NCBI RefSeq assembly: GCF_000218685.1
Contig: NW_006763293.1
Coordinates: 2,787,968-2,851,967 of the forward strand
Reading direction: 5' to 3'
DNA from: Serpula lacrymans var. lacrymans S7.9
Lineage: Eukaryota; Basidiomycota; Agaricomycetes; Boletales; Serpulaceae
DNA length: 64,000 nucleotides
In this document: positions 35,099 to 49,635 of the stretch, in pieces
Layout of the letters: every line of letters starts with the position of its first letter
Numbering within the stretch: position 1 is the first letter of the stretch
Made by a program: the position numbers and the translations under genes
Notes under the pieces: generated by a model
Seen by the model: the letters and a program-made list of their open reading frames with translations, nothing else
The model's database searches: none
What the model was told of the DNA's origin: nothing

Positions 35099-36817
35099 TC
35101 ATATCTGCGTAATGGTCCTGCATTCAACCTCAATTTCTTCACCACTTGATCGTCCACGAGCTTCTTCAAGATCAGTCGTTGGCCTATCTCCCGAATGTCC
35201 TGTGTCAACTTCGTGTCCCCGTATCCGCTCGTTGATATTTGTAGCGGATTGTAGCTGAGGTAACAGTGCATTGATCTGATTATCGATTTCCTTGCTTAGT
35301 CGACTCTGTGTTGCCTCTGTCGACTGTGCACCAATTTTTCGAAGTCTGATTGCGAGACGCTGACCAGTCACACTAATAAGTGTGAGGGTGAATCTGACAA
35401 GAAAAATTATTTGGTTAAGTCTGGTGAGCAAAGAAAAGTAGATGGTGCCATACACGCTCCCCATGAAACCTCGTGGTCTCTAAAAATGAATTTTAGCTTC
35501 TTATGAGCGAAACAGAAACTAGGACTTACATCTGGAAATTTGACCCTGCAAGACATGAGGTTGTGCTTTCGATGAAATATTGTTTGTGAACTCACCAAAG
35601 GATTAGATTGAGTGTATTACCAAAAATATTGGCCTTTATAGAGCTGCTGAGCGCATGCGTATATCAGCAGTGACTACTATTACTTACCATTATAAAGATC
35701 ACAGCTGTTACTGTCAGCACTAGCGCTTACGCAGTTACGAACTTGAAGACTTACAGTCTCTGTATAGCTCACGCACAAGGGGGGATAGTTTATGATTACC
35801 ACCATGATGTTTATGATATTGGGTATATAGGCTTGTTATTGTGACCGCGAAAGCTATGAGTTCCAGGACCAATCTGGAAAGAGAGTCAATAGTCATATAG
35901 CGAGAGCTCTGGGGAATAAAAATACCCGCTGAACCAGAGCAACCACTGATGAATCGCATTAAGTTGATATAACACAATACTAAAAATATGCCTTACTTCA
36001 ATATCTATGCAATATTTACATCAGTGTCGACCATAGACGATTCTCAACCTGACCCAACATACTTGGTAGTCTTCTGGTACAAGCTCCTCCAATAAATATA
36101 AATCTGTCTGCCCTGCAAGCATCAGATTATGACTTATTCTGGGATCATCAAAAGGCTTACGCCTATTGTGGACTAATCCACGAGTAAATAGGCCAATGCA
36201 CAATGCAATGTAGACGGCAAACAAAGCGGAGAGACCAAAAGCTAATTTCCTTGAACGCCTATGAATCGCCCATGCTCTCAAAAGGACCATAGCTAAAAAT
36301 AATACCATGAGCACATTTTGGCATAATGATAGCCATAAAAGACTGTACCATGGGCCGAAGCAAACGAAAGGCTCTGGTAGATACCTTGAGATAAGATGAA
36401 GCAAAAACAAAACTTGAATTTCATCAGATAGTAGTGGCGGTTGCTGGACATACAAAACTTACCGAACATAGAGATGGGAAGGCTGACTGGAATGATGACG
36501 AATGCTGAGCAAGCGCAAGCGCTTGAAACGCCAAGTTTCCGTATCTATTCGCGAGAAATAGGACCTTGAAATATGAACGGGGGCTTCGCCAGATATAGTG
36601 AACCTTTCCGAAATACCAAGCTTGAATATGTCGTTGCGTAACCCACGTTCTGACTAACCTCATCCTGCAAAGTTAAAAGGTAATCCCATGAAAGCAGAGC
36701 GTAGCTGGATATGTTCATCGAACTGGAAAGGTGATGAGCTACATTGTATTCTTCATACCAAGCGATGTTAGAAGCTCACCGCACAAGGCGCACATCATTG
36801 AGGATCTGTGCAGACAT
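35099..36817 (-). CDS. DUF6533-like multi-pass membrane protein, probably degenerate
   Basis: The exon order on the minus strand fits the DUF6533-type 7-TM proteins common in agaricomycetes (function unknown). A first exon at 36817 reads MSAQILNDVRLVR. Next comes VHYIWRSPRSYFKVLFLANR (about 36600), then a membrane exon (36455-36021) with LCQNVLMVLFLAMVLLRAWA and FGLSALFAVYIALCIGLFTR. This is followed by LVLELIAFAVTITSLYTQYH...SPLVRELYRD (about 35880-35760). After short exons reading TAVIFIM and KANIFGNTLNLILW come VYGTIYFSLLTRLNQ and an acidic tail. Between exon 1 and the IWRSP block the frame changes and the usual first membrane helix is not found, so either an exon is unresolved or the gene is damaged. 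Family assignment is from memory. Confidence 0.55.
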
Positions 36818-38427
36818 TTACTGTGGCTGCATCAGTATCACAGTTTTGGGCCGCAGTGATACCGATGTGGTACAGGTATTGATGAGAAGTGTCTTGTTCA
36901 ACTTTCCAACTTGAAGGATAGCTAAAGAGTACCCAGTTCGGACGTGAATCCAAGCCAGGAGGTGAGCCCTGGACCGTTGATAGGTACAAAGGGAAAGGAC
37001 CACATATAAATACATACTGTTAGAGTACAAAAGACTCATTCTTACGTTGTTTCCTTCTTTAGCCTGTCACATGCACCTCATTGGCACCAGTTACTAATCA
37101 ATTGACCGCTTGAGCTTTACTTAGGTAAAAAATGAGTGAACCTCTAACTGAAAAAGCAGGACAGGTCAAATACCTGTAAGTAAGACAAAGTTTAATAAGT
37201 TTGAATTACCATGATTCTGCAGAAACCCGGACACTGAACCGGATGAGTCAAGTAAAACACGGGCTGCAGGGGTTATCCTTCCAGACCTAGGTTCCTGATG
37301 AGTCACTGTATCCTTCAAAGAGCCTGATTTGACTAACCTGAGACGCCTAATGAACGACCAGTATCATTTTAATCGAAGTGAGCACCTGAAAAGTGTGCCG
37401 ATATCTCGGACGCTGTATGAAAAGGCGCCCCGGAAAGTGCCAATGTCTCCGAGAGGCCAGGGGGAAAACCTCCGTGTGAGAGATGCTCAAATAACATAGC
37501 TTTTCTGTAGAAGGGTAGATGGCGGCTGCGGCTGAGATATCACAGATGTTCGCATTAGGAAAGATTGCTCTGACCGGCAATCTTATCTCGGTGGATATTC
37601 TTTGACTAAAACGCAAAAGGCTCAGTAAGTAGCGGTGGGTGAAGGAATGCAAGAGAATAAAAGGGGCGGAGTACACGTGCACAAGTTGGCAAAATATATC
37701 CGGGACATGCCAAGCATAAAAATGATCCCACATTCCAGCTTAAATTATGCAAAGGCTAATAAATTTATCTTGAATTTGAGCCAACATGCTCACCTGATTA
37801 TGGAAGGGAGGGCTTGACAGTCATTAGAACGTGAAGATTATTTGCACCTATTCAGATTCGGACATACTATGACAGGCAGCTGACCACCCAATAACCTGAC
37901 TCTTTCTCCAACCTTGCTACCGTCGCTGGCAGACCTGTTTACGGCGCGAACACTCAACTCGCGACTAGATCGCCTGTCCCAACCGTACCGTTGTCGGAGT
38001 TATGGAGTAATTTGGCTTGGAAAAGCTGGAGAAATAACGGAGAAATAACATGTAAGGCTGTTTGTTTTCTGGAAAGAAATTCAGGACAGATCAAAGATAA
38101 AACACAAGAATAATACTCCTGTGAATGTTATTGGGTGTCAGACTCCGTAATGGTGGGGGGAACCAGATGAGTGTGAAGGGCTGGGTGCGGCCACACAGAT
38201 GCAGAATAATGACGCGAAACGCGAGCAATGCGTCTCCTGGTGACGAGTAGCGCTATACCGGCTTCAAAAGTTGAAACCATGGTCAAGTATAGGGGCGGCC
38301 GACAGACATCTCCTATTCCGGCAAGCCAAATAAAATTAGGTCAATTCGGGAATGTACGGAGGGTAACGCACGATTTGCATTGAATCAGTTGATTCCACGA
38401 AATTCTGTGCAAGTAAGTTTATGCCTT
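36818..38427. other. Intergenic stretch between the DUF6533-like genes
   Basis: No exon could be supported. The 128-codon minus frame at 37347-37733 has no recognisable features. Confidence 0.4.
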
Positions 38428-39138
38428 CTATATACATACAATTAACCTTCCTTCGCAGACCCTAGAGCAGGCGCCAGATACATGGCAAGGAATGTAGTTT
38501 CGTGACAGCCTCCATCCTTGATATGCCAGGTGGGGGGGTGCTGGAGGCCCTGATACAGGCCACTGAGACCGAGTGATAAGGTGGTTCCTGAAACGTGGGC
38601 TTCCTGCGGTCCGGCATTCTAAAGTTATTTCGTCCTTCAGAAATGCCGTGAAAACTAGACCCTTACACGTATCCTGTATCGACCCCCGAGCAAACGAATC
38701 GAAACAGAAAACAGTATAAACGGTAAACGAGAATATGAGAGTGAAGGTGAACTTTTGGGATTGCCTCCGTATACACCATGCCCTGATGAGTAGCAAAGCT
38801 ACAAGAAATCACGACGTGAGCTATAAAGCACTGTTTGAAACGAAATATATCGTCCTTACCGTGAACAGAAGCGAAGGCGATCATTTCATAAAAGGCGTGG
38901 AACAAGACTACTTAGGAACAATACTAAACTCGTTGTCAGAATATGCGATAGGGAATACATCCAAAAGATAGGCGAATCCTTTGTAAATATGCAAATAGAG
39001 ATAATTTGACATATCAAATTTCCATGGCGATTTGCGAGAAATATGTCTTTGAAGCACGACCAAGGACTCGACCAAATATACTGCACCTGAAGTCAACTGA
39101 ATTTCAGCGCCAGCTATAGCAAGACCAACTGACTTCAT
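38428..39138 (-). pseudogene. Second DUF6533-like gene, frameshifted fragment
   Basis: A second copy of the preceding family. The frames read GLAIAGAEIQL, then QYIWSSPWSCFKDIFLANRH (about 39080-39020), then a block FRFKQCFIAHVV that must change frame near 38813 to reach LLIRAWCIRRQSQKFTFTLI (38796 onward). The region aligns with LCQNVLMVLFLAMVLLRAWA of the gene at 35099-36817. The downstream half (MYRD-like block and tail) is missing. It is a truncated, frameshifted paralogue. Confidence 0.6.
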
Positions 39139-40277
39139 CTTCCAACGTCGCTATATAGTCCCATACCAGCAACGCAAAACTGGACATGGCCATAGTCCTG
39201 GATGCGTGATAGACATATAGTATAGGCACGGTCCTTGCAAAACTCATCATTATAAGAGACTCACCGACCGTACAGTACAATGATCCCTGATTTTCCGATC
39301 AAGGGGACACATCAACGCAAGTTGTGACTCTTCACTAGTAGTCTTAACCTATGGTTGATTCCAGATGAAGCGAGCTTGATGAAGAACTTGAGCACTGGGA
39401 TATCGATATAAAGAGTGAATAGTATAGTAAAGTGAGTATAGGTTGAGTATAGTTGAGTTTCGCCGGTATCAGGTCCGAGCACAATAATAACACCCCGCTC
39501 ATGTGCAGGGCCTTGACTTTCTCATACCTGTCGGTATATATGTTACCTGTCAGTGATCTGACAGCGAACACTTACACTTCATCAGGAAGGGTACTTACGT
39601 TTTAATTGCTTCTCCCGGGAATAGTTTGAGCCTGCATCACTGGACCAAACAGGCTACCGTCGGGAGTGCGTTGCGAAGAGCGAGCGAGGCAATTTAATAT
39701 ACCGCATAAGATTAACACGACTCGTAAGCTTCAAATCATTTAACTGAGAATCTGATTGTGGCCAAACGCACAAAGCTAGCGGTTGAAACAATGTAGTTGG
39801 TCAGCAAGACTCTAACCGTCAACTCAACGCGTCGCAATTTTCCGGTTACAACCGAAGATAAAGCAGGAACGTTAACGACAGGCACACACCCACAGCTTGA
39901 GAGGAGCACTGCGCGGACGCCTTAGTGGGTTAGAATACACAGGCTTTCACCGTAGCCAATGACAGTGATGCTGAAACAAACATATTAAAGTTCATACTCA
40001 AGGTTGTGTCGCTTTAGCTATCGAGGAGACGTGGATTAAAAGATACCTTGATCGGCGAAGCGAATCTCAACTTTCATTCAACCGCATCACCAAGTTGATA
40101 ATTTACATCAAGCTTAAGTAGAACTTGGTCTCGATGAGTCACTTAGACCAGATCGTAACGGAGTCTAATCAAAATACAATGGTAATTTCTTGATACAAGC
40201 CACACGTTACATCGTATTTAATGTACCCGGCTTGATATTTGTACAATCTCGCGGATCAACCACTGCAAGTGGGAGCA
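39139..40277. other. Intergenic with a WBP2 relic
   Basis: Mostly featureless. At about 40039-40140 (minus) the frames read KVEIRFADQGIF, preceded out of frame by KLDVNYQLGDAVE. This resembles exon 2 of the WBP2-like gene at 41844-42448 (LDVDPSPEGGL...KVEIRFSDQGIFQF). It is a decayed duplicate. Confidence 0.6.
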
Positions 40278-40938
40278 TTACTCGTCCAAGTGGCCATGAC
40301 CCGGGCGGTAAACCCTGAGGAAGTGAAACACGGATTTCTTGAGGACATCCGGTTTAGCGTTCGAAGGAATCGAAGTGACATCAAGCTGCAAGCAACGTTT
40401 CCCGATTAGCTTTTTTCTTAACCACGTTGTGAGACTTGCCTCAGTGTACTTGTTTCCATTGGGTAAGGTCCAGGCGCCAGTCTGAGATGTAGATGAGATG
40501 CTGTACATTTATTAGCGCATGCGAAATATTGACAGATGGGTAGGAGTCTCACGTATAACCATCGTATTCCGACTTATACTCCAAGCCCCAGGTCTCTCCA
40601 GAAGTAGGAGGGAAAACAACTCCAACAAGCTTCTTGCTTTTCGGAGAAGTACCTAATCCACCGCTGATGAGGTTATAACGACCTCCACCGAGGTTCTTAA
40701 CTTGAACCTTGAAGGATAGGTTTTTAAAAAAACGACTATCAGATCGAAAAACCCAGTAACTTACCACTTCAGGGTCTGGCGAGGCTGGCCATGAGACTAC
40801 ATTCCTGGGAGTGATGCCTGAAGCCCTAGGGCCACTCTTCTCGACGCCTATGCTACCACCCGGGAAAGCGATGCTGCTGATGACATATACACCAGTTTCG
40901 AGTCCTTGAGCTGCACTAGTTTCCAGTTCTTGAGACAT
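40278..40938 (-). CDS. Beta-trefoil-like small protein, possible I66-type protease inhibitor
   Basis: Three exons (40938-40765, 40707-40553, 40500-40278) total 552 nt, giving 183 aa. The sequence has repeated beta-strand-like units: GVYVISSIAFPGGSIGVEK, VKNLGGGRYNLISGG, YDGYTISSTSQTGAWTLPNG, and a C-terminal FHFLRV typical of small trefoil proteins of mushrooms. I think it belongs near the I66 (cospin-like) serine-protease-inhibitor or ricin-B-like trefoils, but this is a resemblance, not a match I can prove. There is no signal peptide, so it is cytosolic like other mushroom trefoils. The stretch TTWLRKKLIGKRCLQL in exon 3 breaks the trefoil pattern and could be an unrecognised intron. Confidence 0.55.
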
Positions 40939-41843
40939 TGTATGAAAGTTGGGGTTTGAGATGATCTGGTTCTTGAGTGCATATCCAAAGGTCTTTTATA
41001 CCGCACAGAACGTCGTTTTTCCAGAAGGGGGATGGTGAGGCTAAACATAGCTGAATGGAAGTGCATGTCAGTTTAGCACAGGGTGAGTGAGTGGCGCCCG
41101 AACAGTGTTAAATGGAAGTGGGGGATATTGATTTGATGCTCCCTTTCGGAGGTAAAATGAAGTAACTTGACAAAACTTTACATACTTCGAGCAACGTATT
41201 CAAGACATCGCTTGTACTCAACTGAGTACAATGTCTAAAAACGTCCATATCCTGACCCGAACAGCCAAAGACAAACACAGCTGTCCAAGTGCTGTAAGCC
41301 ATTTGAAATTTCCAAGCAGTACCGAGAAGCAAGTACCAAGTCTGGCCCGAAAAATGAGCTGCCATTGCGAATGTATGATGCCATACGATGCGATTGAACC
41401 GGGGAACATTGTCAAGCACTCCACGACGAGGACTCATCCTCAGGAAATACTGTTGCTGAGTTAGTCTCCCTCACACCTCATACCATTTAGGAAAAAGGTA
41501 GTCGTTCCTTCTAATATACAAAGTTGACACACGTTAGAGCTGGCTGCGGAATACACAGAAAGTAGCAGGATCAGGATCCGCTAGAAGAGCGCCATCACGT
41601 TTGCGAGAACAAGTGAGTAAGATGGCACGAGGTAGCGGCGAAGAATGCGTCGAATGTAGCCGATACAGAAGTAGTACACGTGTGGAGACAAAGGGAGCAG
41701 CGTTACGTGAAAAAAAAAATTATGCGTCATATCCAGGAGGCATATCCGTGTAGGTCGATGAACCTCCCTCAGCAGAAGAAGAATAAACGGCTACACAGGA
41801 AGAACAATAATAAGCCACATGGGACGAGATATAATGGTTCAGT
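40939..41843. other. Intergenic
   Basis: No supported gene. The minus frame at 41108-41437 (109 codons) has a hydrophobic core but no splice-supported context, and I do not call it. Confidence 0.4.
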
Positions 41844-42448
41844 TTAGTTCAACATACGTAAATTCTCGTCCTCTCCCATAGCCGTTTGTCTCCTCATATA
41901 TATGGTCCTTTCACGGGTTTTGTCGAGAACACCCACGAATTGGAAAATGCCTTGATCGCTGAACCGAATTTCGACTTTCGTTCCATCAGTAAGTCCTCCT
42001 TCTGGAGATGGATCCACATCTAGCGTGAGGAAGTTGGCCGCAAACAGTGGCTGTTCGAACTTCGTAGACAGTATAGAATGTAATGGTATGGAAAGCGAGT
42101 CAAAGGAGGGCTTGGAGCCTCCAGTAGTAGGTGTGGTGAATATCAGCTGAAGAAGCAAAGTCATCGGATACCACAGTAGGATATGACAATAAAGAAACCT
42201 CAAGTCAATATCGGGATATCGTCATTAAAACGGGTGCGCACTCGTTTATCTGTAAGCCAGAGTCTACCTGCCTCCTTCATCTTCTTCGTATCCGGAGATC
42301 CACCCGCGATGGCAGAGCCCGATGGTGGAATCTTTGGGATTATAACAGTATACTCCACTTTAGAGTCTACAGTCAAGATAGTCTGCTCATGCGGCAGGGG
42401 TATTGGGACACGCGTAGCAGGATCCAGCATCGTCCAGTTCAAAGCCAT
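41844..42448 (-). CDS. WBP2-like PH-GRAM domain protein
   Basis: This is a homologue of WW-domain-binding protein 2, a small GRAM-domain protein that in animals binds WW proteins and acts as a transcriptional co-regulator. In fungi its role is little known. Two exons (42448-42242 and 42146-41844, a 95-nt intron with GTGCGC...CAG) total 510 nt, giving 169 aa. Diagnostic blocks are PIPLPHEQTILTVDSKVEYT at the N-terminus, KKMKEAGRLWLTDKR, then SFDSLSIPLHSILSTKFEQP, KVEIRFSDQGIFQFVGVLDK and TRERTIYMRRQ. The long Pro/Tyr-rich tail with PPxY motifs of animal WBP2 is absent: the protein ends 13 residues after IYMRR. Splice choice is supported by continuity of the GRAM fold (DKR then LIFTTP). Confidence 0.85.
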
Positions 42449-42638
42449 CTTGTTGTAAGTTCGCGATGCTTGACGAGTGTAATGTATGTAAAGCGACACA
42501 GTGGTAAGGGGTCAGATTGGTCAGTTCGAACATGATAGAACGCCACGGATAAGGCTGAGGAGCCTCGAGGCTGTGAGGAACAAGGGTTTCACGACAGTAA
42601 AAGATGCCACATGAATCTTGCAAAAAATGTTTTTGTAT

Positions 42639-42722
42639 GGCTACCTAGCGCAATGGTAGCGCGTTTGGCTTCGATGCCTCACGGATACCAAAAGGTTGCA
42701 GGTTCGAGTCCTGCGGTGGTCA
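42639..42722 (+). tRNA. tRNA-Arg (UCG), intron-containing
   Basis: The cloverleaf pairs GGCTACC with GGTGGTC. The D-stem is GCGC/GCGC, the anticodon stem TTTGG/CCAAA, and the T-arm GCAGG.TTCGAGT.CCTGC. The anticodon loop is 19 nt, i.e. 7 plus a 12-nt intron after position 37. With T33 fixed the anticodon is TCG. The discriminator base is A. It is identical to the inverted copy at 46897-46980. Confidence 0.93.
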
Positions 42723-42917
42723 TTCTTTTGTTTTCATTTTCCTTGTCACGAATAATATTAAGTTACCTCACTATAGTGGGCGAGACACGTGATCGTCCAC
42801 TTTAGGTTTGTTTGTCGGGCGGCGTGATGTTGCTGCTTGACTAAGCATTTTTACTGAGTGGAGTGACTGTGCAGTATTGGCAGTGCAGTAGCGTCCTTTC
42901 ACCCTGACTGTATAAGA

Positions 42918-43962
42918 ATGCCAACAAAATCGCCAGCGGAAACGTTATTGGAGAAGGCAAACAAGAAGGCAAGCTCTTCCGCTGGATGGTTCTCTTCCTC
43001 CTCCTCCAAATTTGAAGAAGCTGGCGACCTCTTTCAACAAGCGGCCAACTCCTTCAAGATCGACAAGCTATTCAGAGAAGCAGGTGATGCTTTCTCAAGG
43101 GAGGCAGAGTGCAGAGAGAAATGCAAAGAAGCCAACGAAGCATCGAACGCATGGTGGAATGCCGCAAAGGCTTACAAGAGAGGATATCCTGACCGTGAGT
43201 TCCGTATCTTCGTCATTAAGTGGAGAGCGAAGTACTGAGCCCATTCCAACAGTGGCTATCCAGGCCTTGACGCAAACTATAACGCTGCTAACTCAAAGTG
43301 GTCGATTCCGTCAAGCTGCAGATAGGGAAAAGGAAGTTGCGCAGATATACCGACAAGAATTGAGCGACATACGCAAGGCATGCGAAAGCCTTGTCCGTGC
43401 AGGCGATTGGTACGCCCAAGAGGACGCTACAGCGTACGTATTGTATATTACCGGGGGTTTTGTGACTGCATTCTAATATGCTCCTTACACAGTACGGCGA
43501 ATGCATGCTTCAAAGATGCTGCTGATATCCATGCCGAGTTGGAGGAGTACCCTCAAGCCATCGCCCGATACGAACAAGTCGCAGACCACTCTCTCACTTC
43601 TGCCCTCACAAAGTACAGTGTTAAGGAGTATTGGCTAAGAGCCTCTCTGTGTGCTCTTGCCATGAAAGTAAGTACCGTACACAATAGACTTTTGCCGTTT
43701 CAACCCTGACGTTCCCATGTACTAGGACACTATCACCGCTAAACGAAACATGACGAAGTACTCTTCACAAGATACAACCTTCAGCTCTACTCGAGAAGCT
43801 AAATTTATCAAGGGTCTTATCGATGCCATCGAATCAGGGGATCATGAGATGTTTACGGGGACTGTTGTGGAGTTCGACCAGGTCGTTAAACTAGACAACT
43901 GGAAGACTGCCATTCTGTTGAAGATTAAACGGGGCATCCAGGATGAACCGGGTATCTTGTGA
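42918..43962 (+). CDS. sec17: Alpha-SNAP (Sec17), SNARE disassembly adaptor
   Basis: Alpha-SNAP recruits the ATPase NSF/Sec18 to spent SNARE complexes so they can be recycled during membrane fusion. It is a peripheral cytosolic protein. Four exons (42918-43194, 43253-43433, 43493-43667, 43726-43962) total 870 nt, giving 289 aa, close to the usual 290-295. All introns are GT-AG, 58-59 nt. Family features are AETLLEKANKKASSS.GWFSS near the N-terminus, TPR-like helices (FEEAGDLFQQAANSFK; EASNAWWNAAKAYKRGYPD), LAIQALTQTITLLTQSGRFR, ADREKEVAQIYRQE, ANACFKDAADIHAELEEYPQ and YWLRASLCALAMKD. The C-terminus (LDNWKTAILLKIKRGI) carries the NSF-stimulating leucine region. It looks intact and single-copy here. 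Confidence 0.96.
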
Positions 43963-44360
43963 TGACATTCTGTTCTTTCCATTGATCTTTCACGACTCTT
44001 TTTGTATATACTGTACCATGAGTAACTTAAGATGGACTGCGATCATTCAGATAACCGTAGCTTAATCACATATTCATGGATTAGATGAAATGTTTCCTGA
44101 GACCACTGCACTAGCAGCGCGCATGGAAGAATCGGTAGTGATTTCTATATTCAGAAGGACAACGAACTTTGTCTGTCAGTTATTTGGTCAACGATTTACT
44201 TTCTCGATTCTTTCGTTGGTTACGTCTTTTATTAATCGTAGAAAGTCTACGTGCTAAAGTAGAGTAGTGTTACATTTGTGCCCATTAGCCTTTTGCATGT
44301 CTTCTACAGGTGCTGCTCGATGCTTTCGCAAGAAACTTTCAGGCTTTCCCCTGTTTCCCC
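43963..44360. other. Intergenic between convergent genes
   Basis: This is the 3' region shared by alpha-SNAP (plus) and the Cdc7-like kinase (minus). It is AT-rich with no exon seen. Confidence 0.5.
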
Positions 44361-46670
<2,310 letters not shown>

Positions 46671-46896
46671 CAGTGAAAAGGGGGCCAAAGAAAAAGAAAG
46701 GTGGCCTCCTTGTTATACGCGAAGTTATTATGCACAAAGGAGGCGAGCCTCGAAACAGAGTGGTGCACTAACAACAAAGTCCGCAAAGGACATGTAAGAT
46801 GGTTGTAATATGAATGTCTGGTCGCGCTCAGTCGCGCCCAACTGGGGAGGTCACGTGAGAGTTAGGTAAAGTGGCAAGAAAGTAATAGCAAAAAGA

Positions 46897-46980
46897 TGAC
46901 CACCGCAGGACTCGAACCTGCAACCTTTTGGTATCCGTGAGGCATCGAAGCCAAACGCGCTACCATTGCGCTAGGTAGCC
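46897..46980 (-). tRNA. tRNA-Arg (UCG), second copy
   Basis: This is the reverse complement of the gene at 42639-42722 with no difference seen, including the 12-nt intron. It lies 51 nt upstream of the first possible start codon of the ubiquitin-protease gene. It is transcribed divergently from that gene. Confidence 0.93.
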
Positions 46981-47031
46981 ATACTTTATGATTAATAATG
47001 GCAATGATACTCGCCATCGAGGTGGCTACGT

Positions 47032-49635
47032 ATGCCAGACATGGGTTATTGTGTTTTTCCACTTGAATGCGAGACTTGCTCATGTCTTTGGCCCAACCTT
47101 GAAGGTATTCGACCGTTACATATGCACATTCTAGGGGAGTATCGTAGTTTTTGCCTCAACGTGCTCAAGGACCCTCTATTTCAACAAGCTCTTCCATTTG
47201 TCACTTTATTCGTCGTTCTGCCGTTAGTTGTCCTCGTTTGCGCCAAGGTCATCCGTACCAATTACTTCTTGTGGTGTTTCACCATGGTCTTCGAAGTGTT
47301 GGACTCACTTCTTCACTGGAGCTGGTCTTATGGTTCCTCGACATCCACCTCGTCTCACGAGTCCAAAAAGCTCAAGAAAAAACATGTTCGCTCTCGTGCT
47401 GAACAAATTGCGTTGAACGGATATGCCAAACCAGGTGGGTAACTTTTACTCCGGTCTGACAACATCGTTATCTCATGCCTGCAAAGGCTCCACGAATGGC
47501 GAGGAGCATGTCGAAGGACATTATCCAGGATTAGTCAATATCTCGGGCACCTACTGCTTCATGAATTCGACATTACAGGTTCGTGTGTACTGACCACCAA
47601 TACCGGTGTACTTATTCATGTCTTTCAACACCAGGCAATGGCATCATTATCGTATTTGCAGCCCTATATAGATGCTGTCCATGCCAAAGCTGAAGCACTA
47701 GATGTTCCTTCACCCGTCATAGACGCCCTGCAAGATCTGCTCCGCGGTAAGCATATTGTCATATCAGTGGAGCTGCCAACGAATATGACATATCTCCAGA
47801 TCTGAACTCTCCCCAATCTTCTTATAATTCCATACGGCCTATGGCTATTATCTCTGCGCTGGCGGATCACTCCTCTGGAAAACACAATTCTCTCTTCTCG
47901 TCTCGTGAGCACCAAGATGCTCAAGAGCTCTTTCAACTTGTATCAGAGTGTATAAAGAAGGAAGTTCTGGCAACCGACAAAGAAGAATATCGTGACCGTG
48001 GATTCGGTGGCCTTTCGCGGATGGGAGAAGCCAATAGAGAGATTGGTAAAAGTGTATTCGACGGACTTACAGCAAACCGAAGAAGCTGCATGGAGTGCGG
48101 ATACACAGAGGCTGTCATGCACTTTGCTTTTGACAGTTGGCAGCTAGCGGTACCTCGTATGGCTGTACGTTAATAGCCTTTTGTCAGCGCACATTCACTA
48201 ATGATATCTTACAGGCTAGCTGCGGACTCGAAGAATGCCTTGCAGAATATACTAAGCTGGAGTTACTGACTGACTGTATCTGTCGCAAATGCTCTATGGT
48301 AGCTACCCATCACAGGCTTGTACAAGAAGCAGATAGACTCGCAGATGTGGTGAACGCAGACCCTGATGCATCCTCGTCGAAGAAGCGACGAGCGAAGGAT
48401 GCGAGAAAGTTGGAATTGAAAGTGAAGGCGGCCCTAGACCAAGGCCGGATCGAAGATGATATAAAGGGGGTCAAGATGGAAAAGGTGTTCAGTAGAGCTT
48501 CTACAAAGCAAGCCATGATTGCCAGGGTAAGAGCATTCAACTTAATCTCTGCTGGATCACGCATAATGTCCCATTTCAGCCTCCTCCCGTTCTTGCATTG
48601 CATCTCAATCGCTCATTGCACTACGGTCAGTATGCAGCCAAGAACACAATTCGCATCGTCTTCCCAGAGATCCTTGACCTCACCCCGTTCAGCACCTCCG
48701 GTAACTTATCAACAGCCCCATCTGTCCCCATATCCTCGCCTCCACCTGCCTTACCTCGTTCTACAACCCCGACGCCTGCCACCTATGCCACATCGCGCAC
48801 TCTCTACCGCCTATCGGCAGTGGTCTGTCACTATGGACAACACTCGTTTGGTCATTACGTCTGTTACCGACGAAAACCACGACCAACGTCAGTACAACCA
48901 CGCTATACGCCACCAAAGCAGGTGGATCCTCTCGACTGCGAGTGTGCCAAGTGCCAACGGTTGGGGCCTATTAGGGACGACGACGACGCCCTTGATTCCA
49001 TATATCGACCGGGACACGGATGGCTACGTATAAGTGACGACTCTGTTAGAGAATGTGGGATAGAGTCCGTCTTGCAAGAGGGTGCCGGTGCGTTCATGTT
49101 GTACTACGAGCGCGTGATTTCGTCCCGTCCCGGTATACTTCCCCTGCACGACTCTCCTAGGAGCTCAGAGGAAACACTGAAAGCACAGAGCCCTATTCCT
49201 GTTCGCCTGGATATCAATCGATCAACATTGTCGTTGAGCAGCCTTAGGCCGGACGGAATGGACGAAAGGTCGATGCTAGGCGCAAGAATTGTTCGTAGCG
49301 TGGCCGCTGGGCGAGGTAGAAGTCAATCTGCTACTCCTTCTGAACGCAACACCACAGTTGAACCTTCTGAGAACGGCCACGCTACACCTTTCCGAGCACC
49401 AACAGCCAACGGGGACGCGACCTCGCACATACCTAACCAGGTCAAAGCATCTCCCTCCAAGTCCTCATCATTAACTTCGAGCTCATCTTCTAAATCACCC
49501 AAATCACCACCACAGATGGACTCTTTGCACAGTTGCTCAACGTCCTCGTCTCATTCGCGACATCATCCCTTGTCCTCCAAATCACATCGAATACAAAGTC
49601 CACAGTCGTCAACCGTAATAGGCCTCACCGCATAA
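47032..49635 (+). CDS. Membrane-anchored ubiquitin carboxyl-terminal hydrolase (Ubp1/USP30-like)
   Basis: A cysteine protease that removes ubiquitin. The N-terminal membrane helix (FVTLFVVLPLVVLVCAKVI) suggests anchoring to the ER or outer mitochondrial membrane, as in yeast Ubp1 and animal USP30. Six exons (47032-47434, 47487-47578, 47635-47746, 47800-48164, 48215-48526, 48580-49635) total 2,340 nt, giving 779 aa, all GT-AG. The Cys box is ISGTYCFMNSTLQ (catalytic Cys). HQDAQELFQLVSE follows, then zinc-type pairs CMEC and CICRKC, PPVLALHLNRS, and the His box YGQHSFGHYVCYRR ending with GAFMLYYERV. The Ser/Pro-rich tail after about residue 640 is poorly conserved and probably disordered. The start could instead be the ATG at 47122 (MHILGEYRSF), since 47032 is only 51 nt from a tRNA gene. 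Confidence 0.92.

Noticed and set aside
42611..42805. Open frame across the tRNA-Arg gene
   Set aside because: It is explained by the tRNA; the same peptide appears at the inverted copy near 46862-47083.
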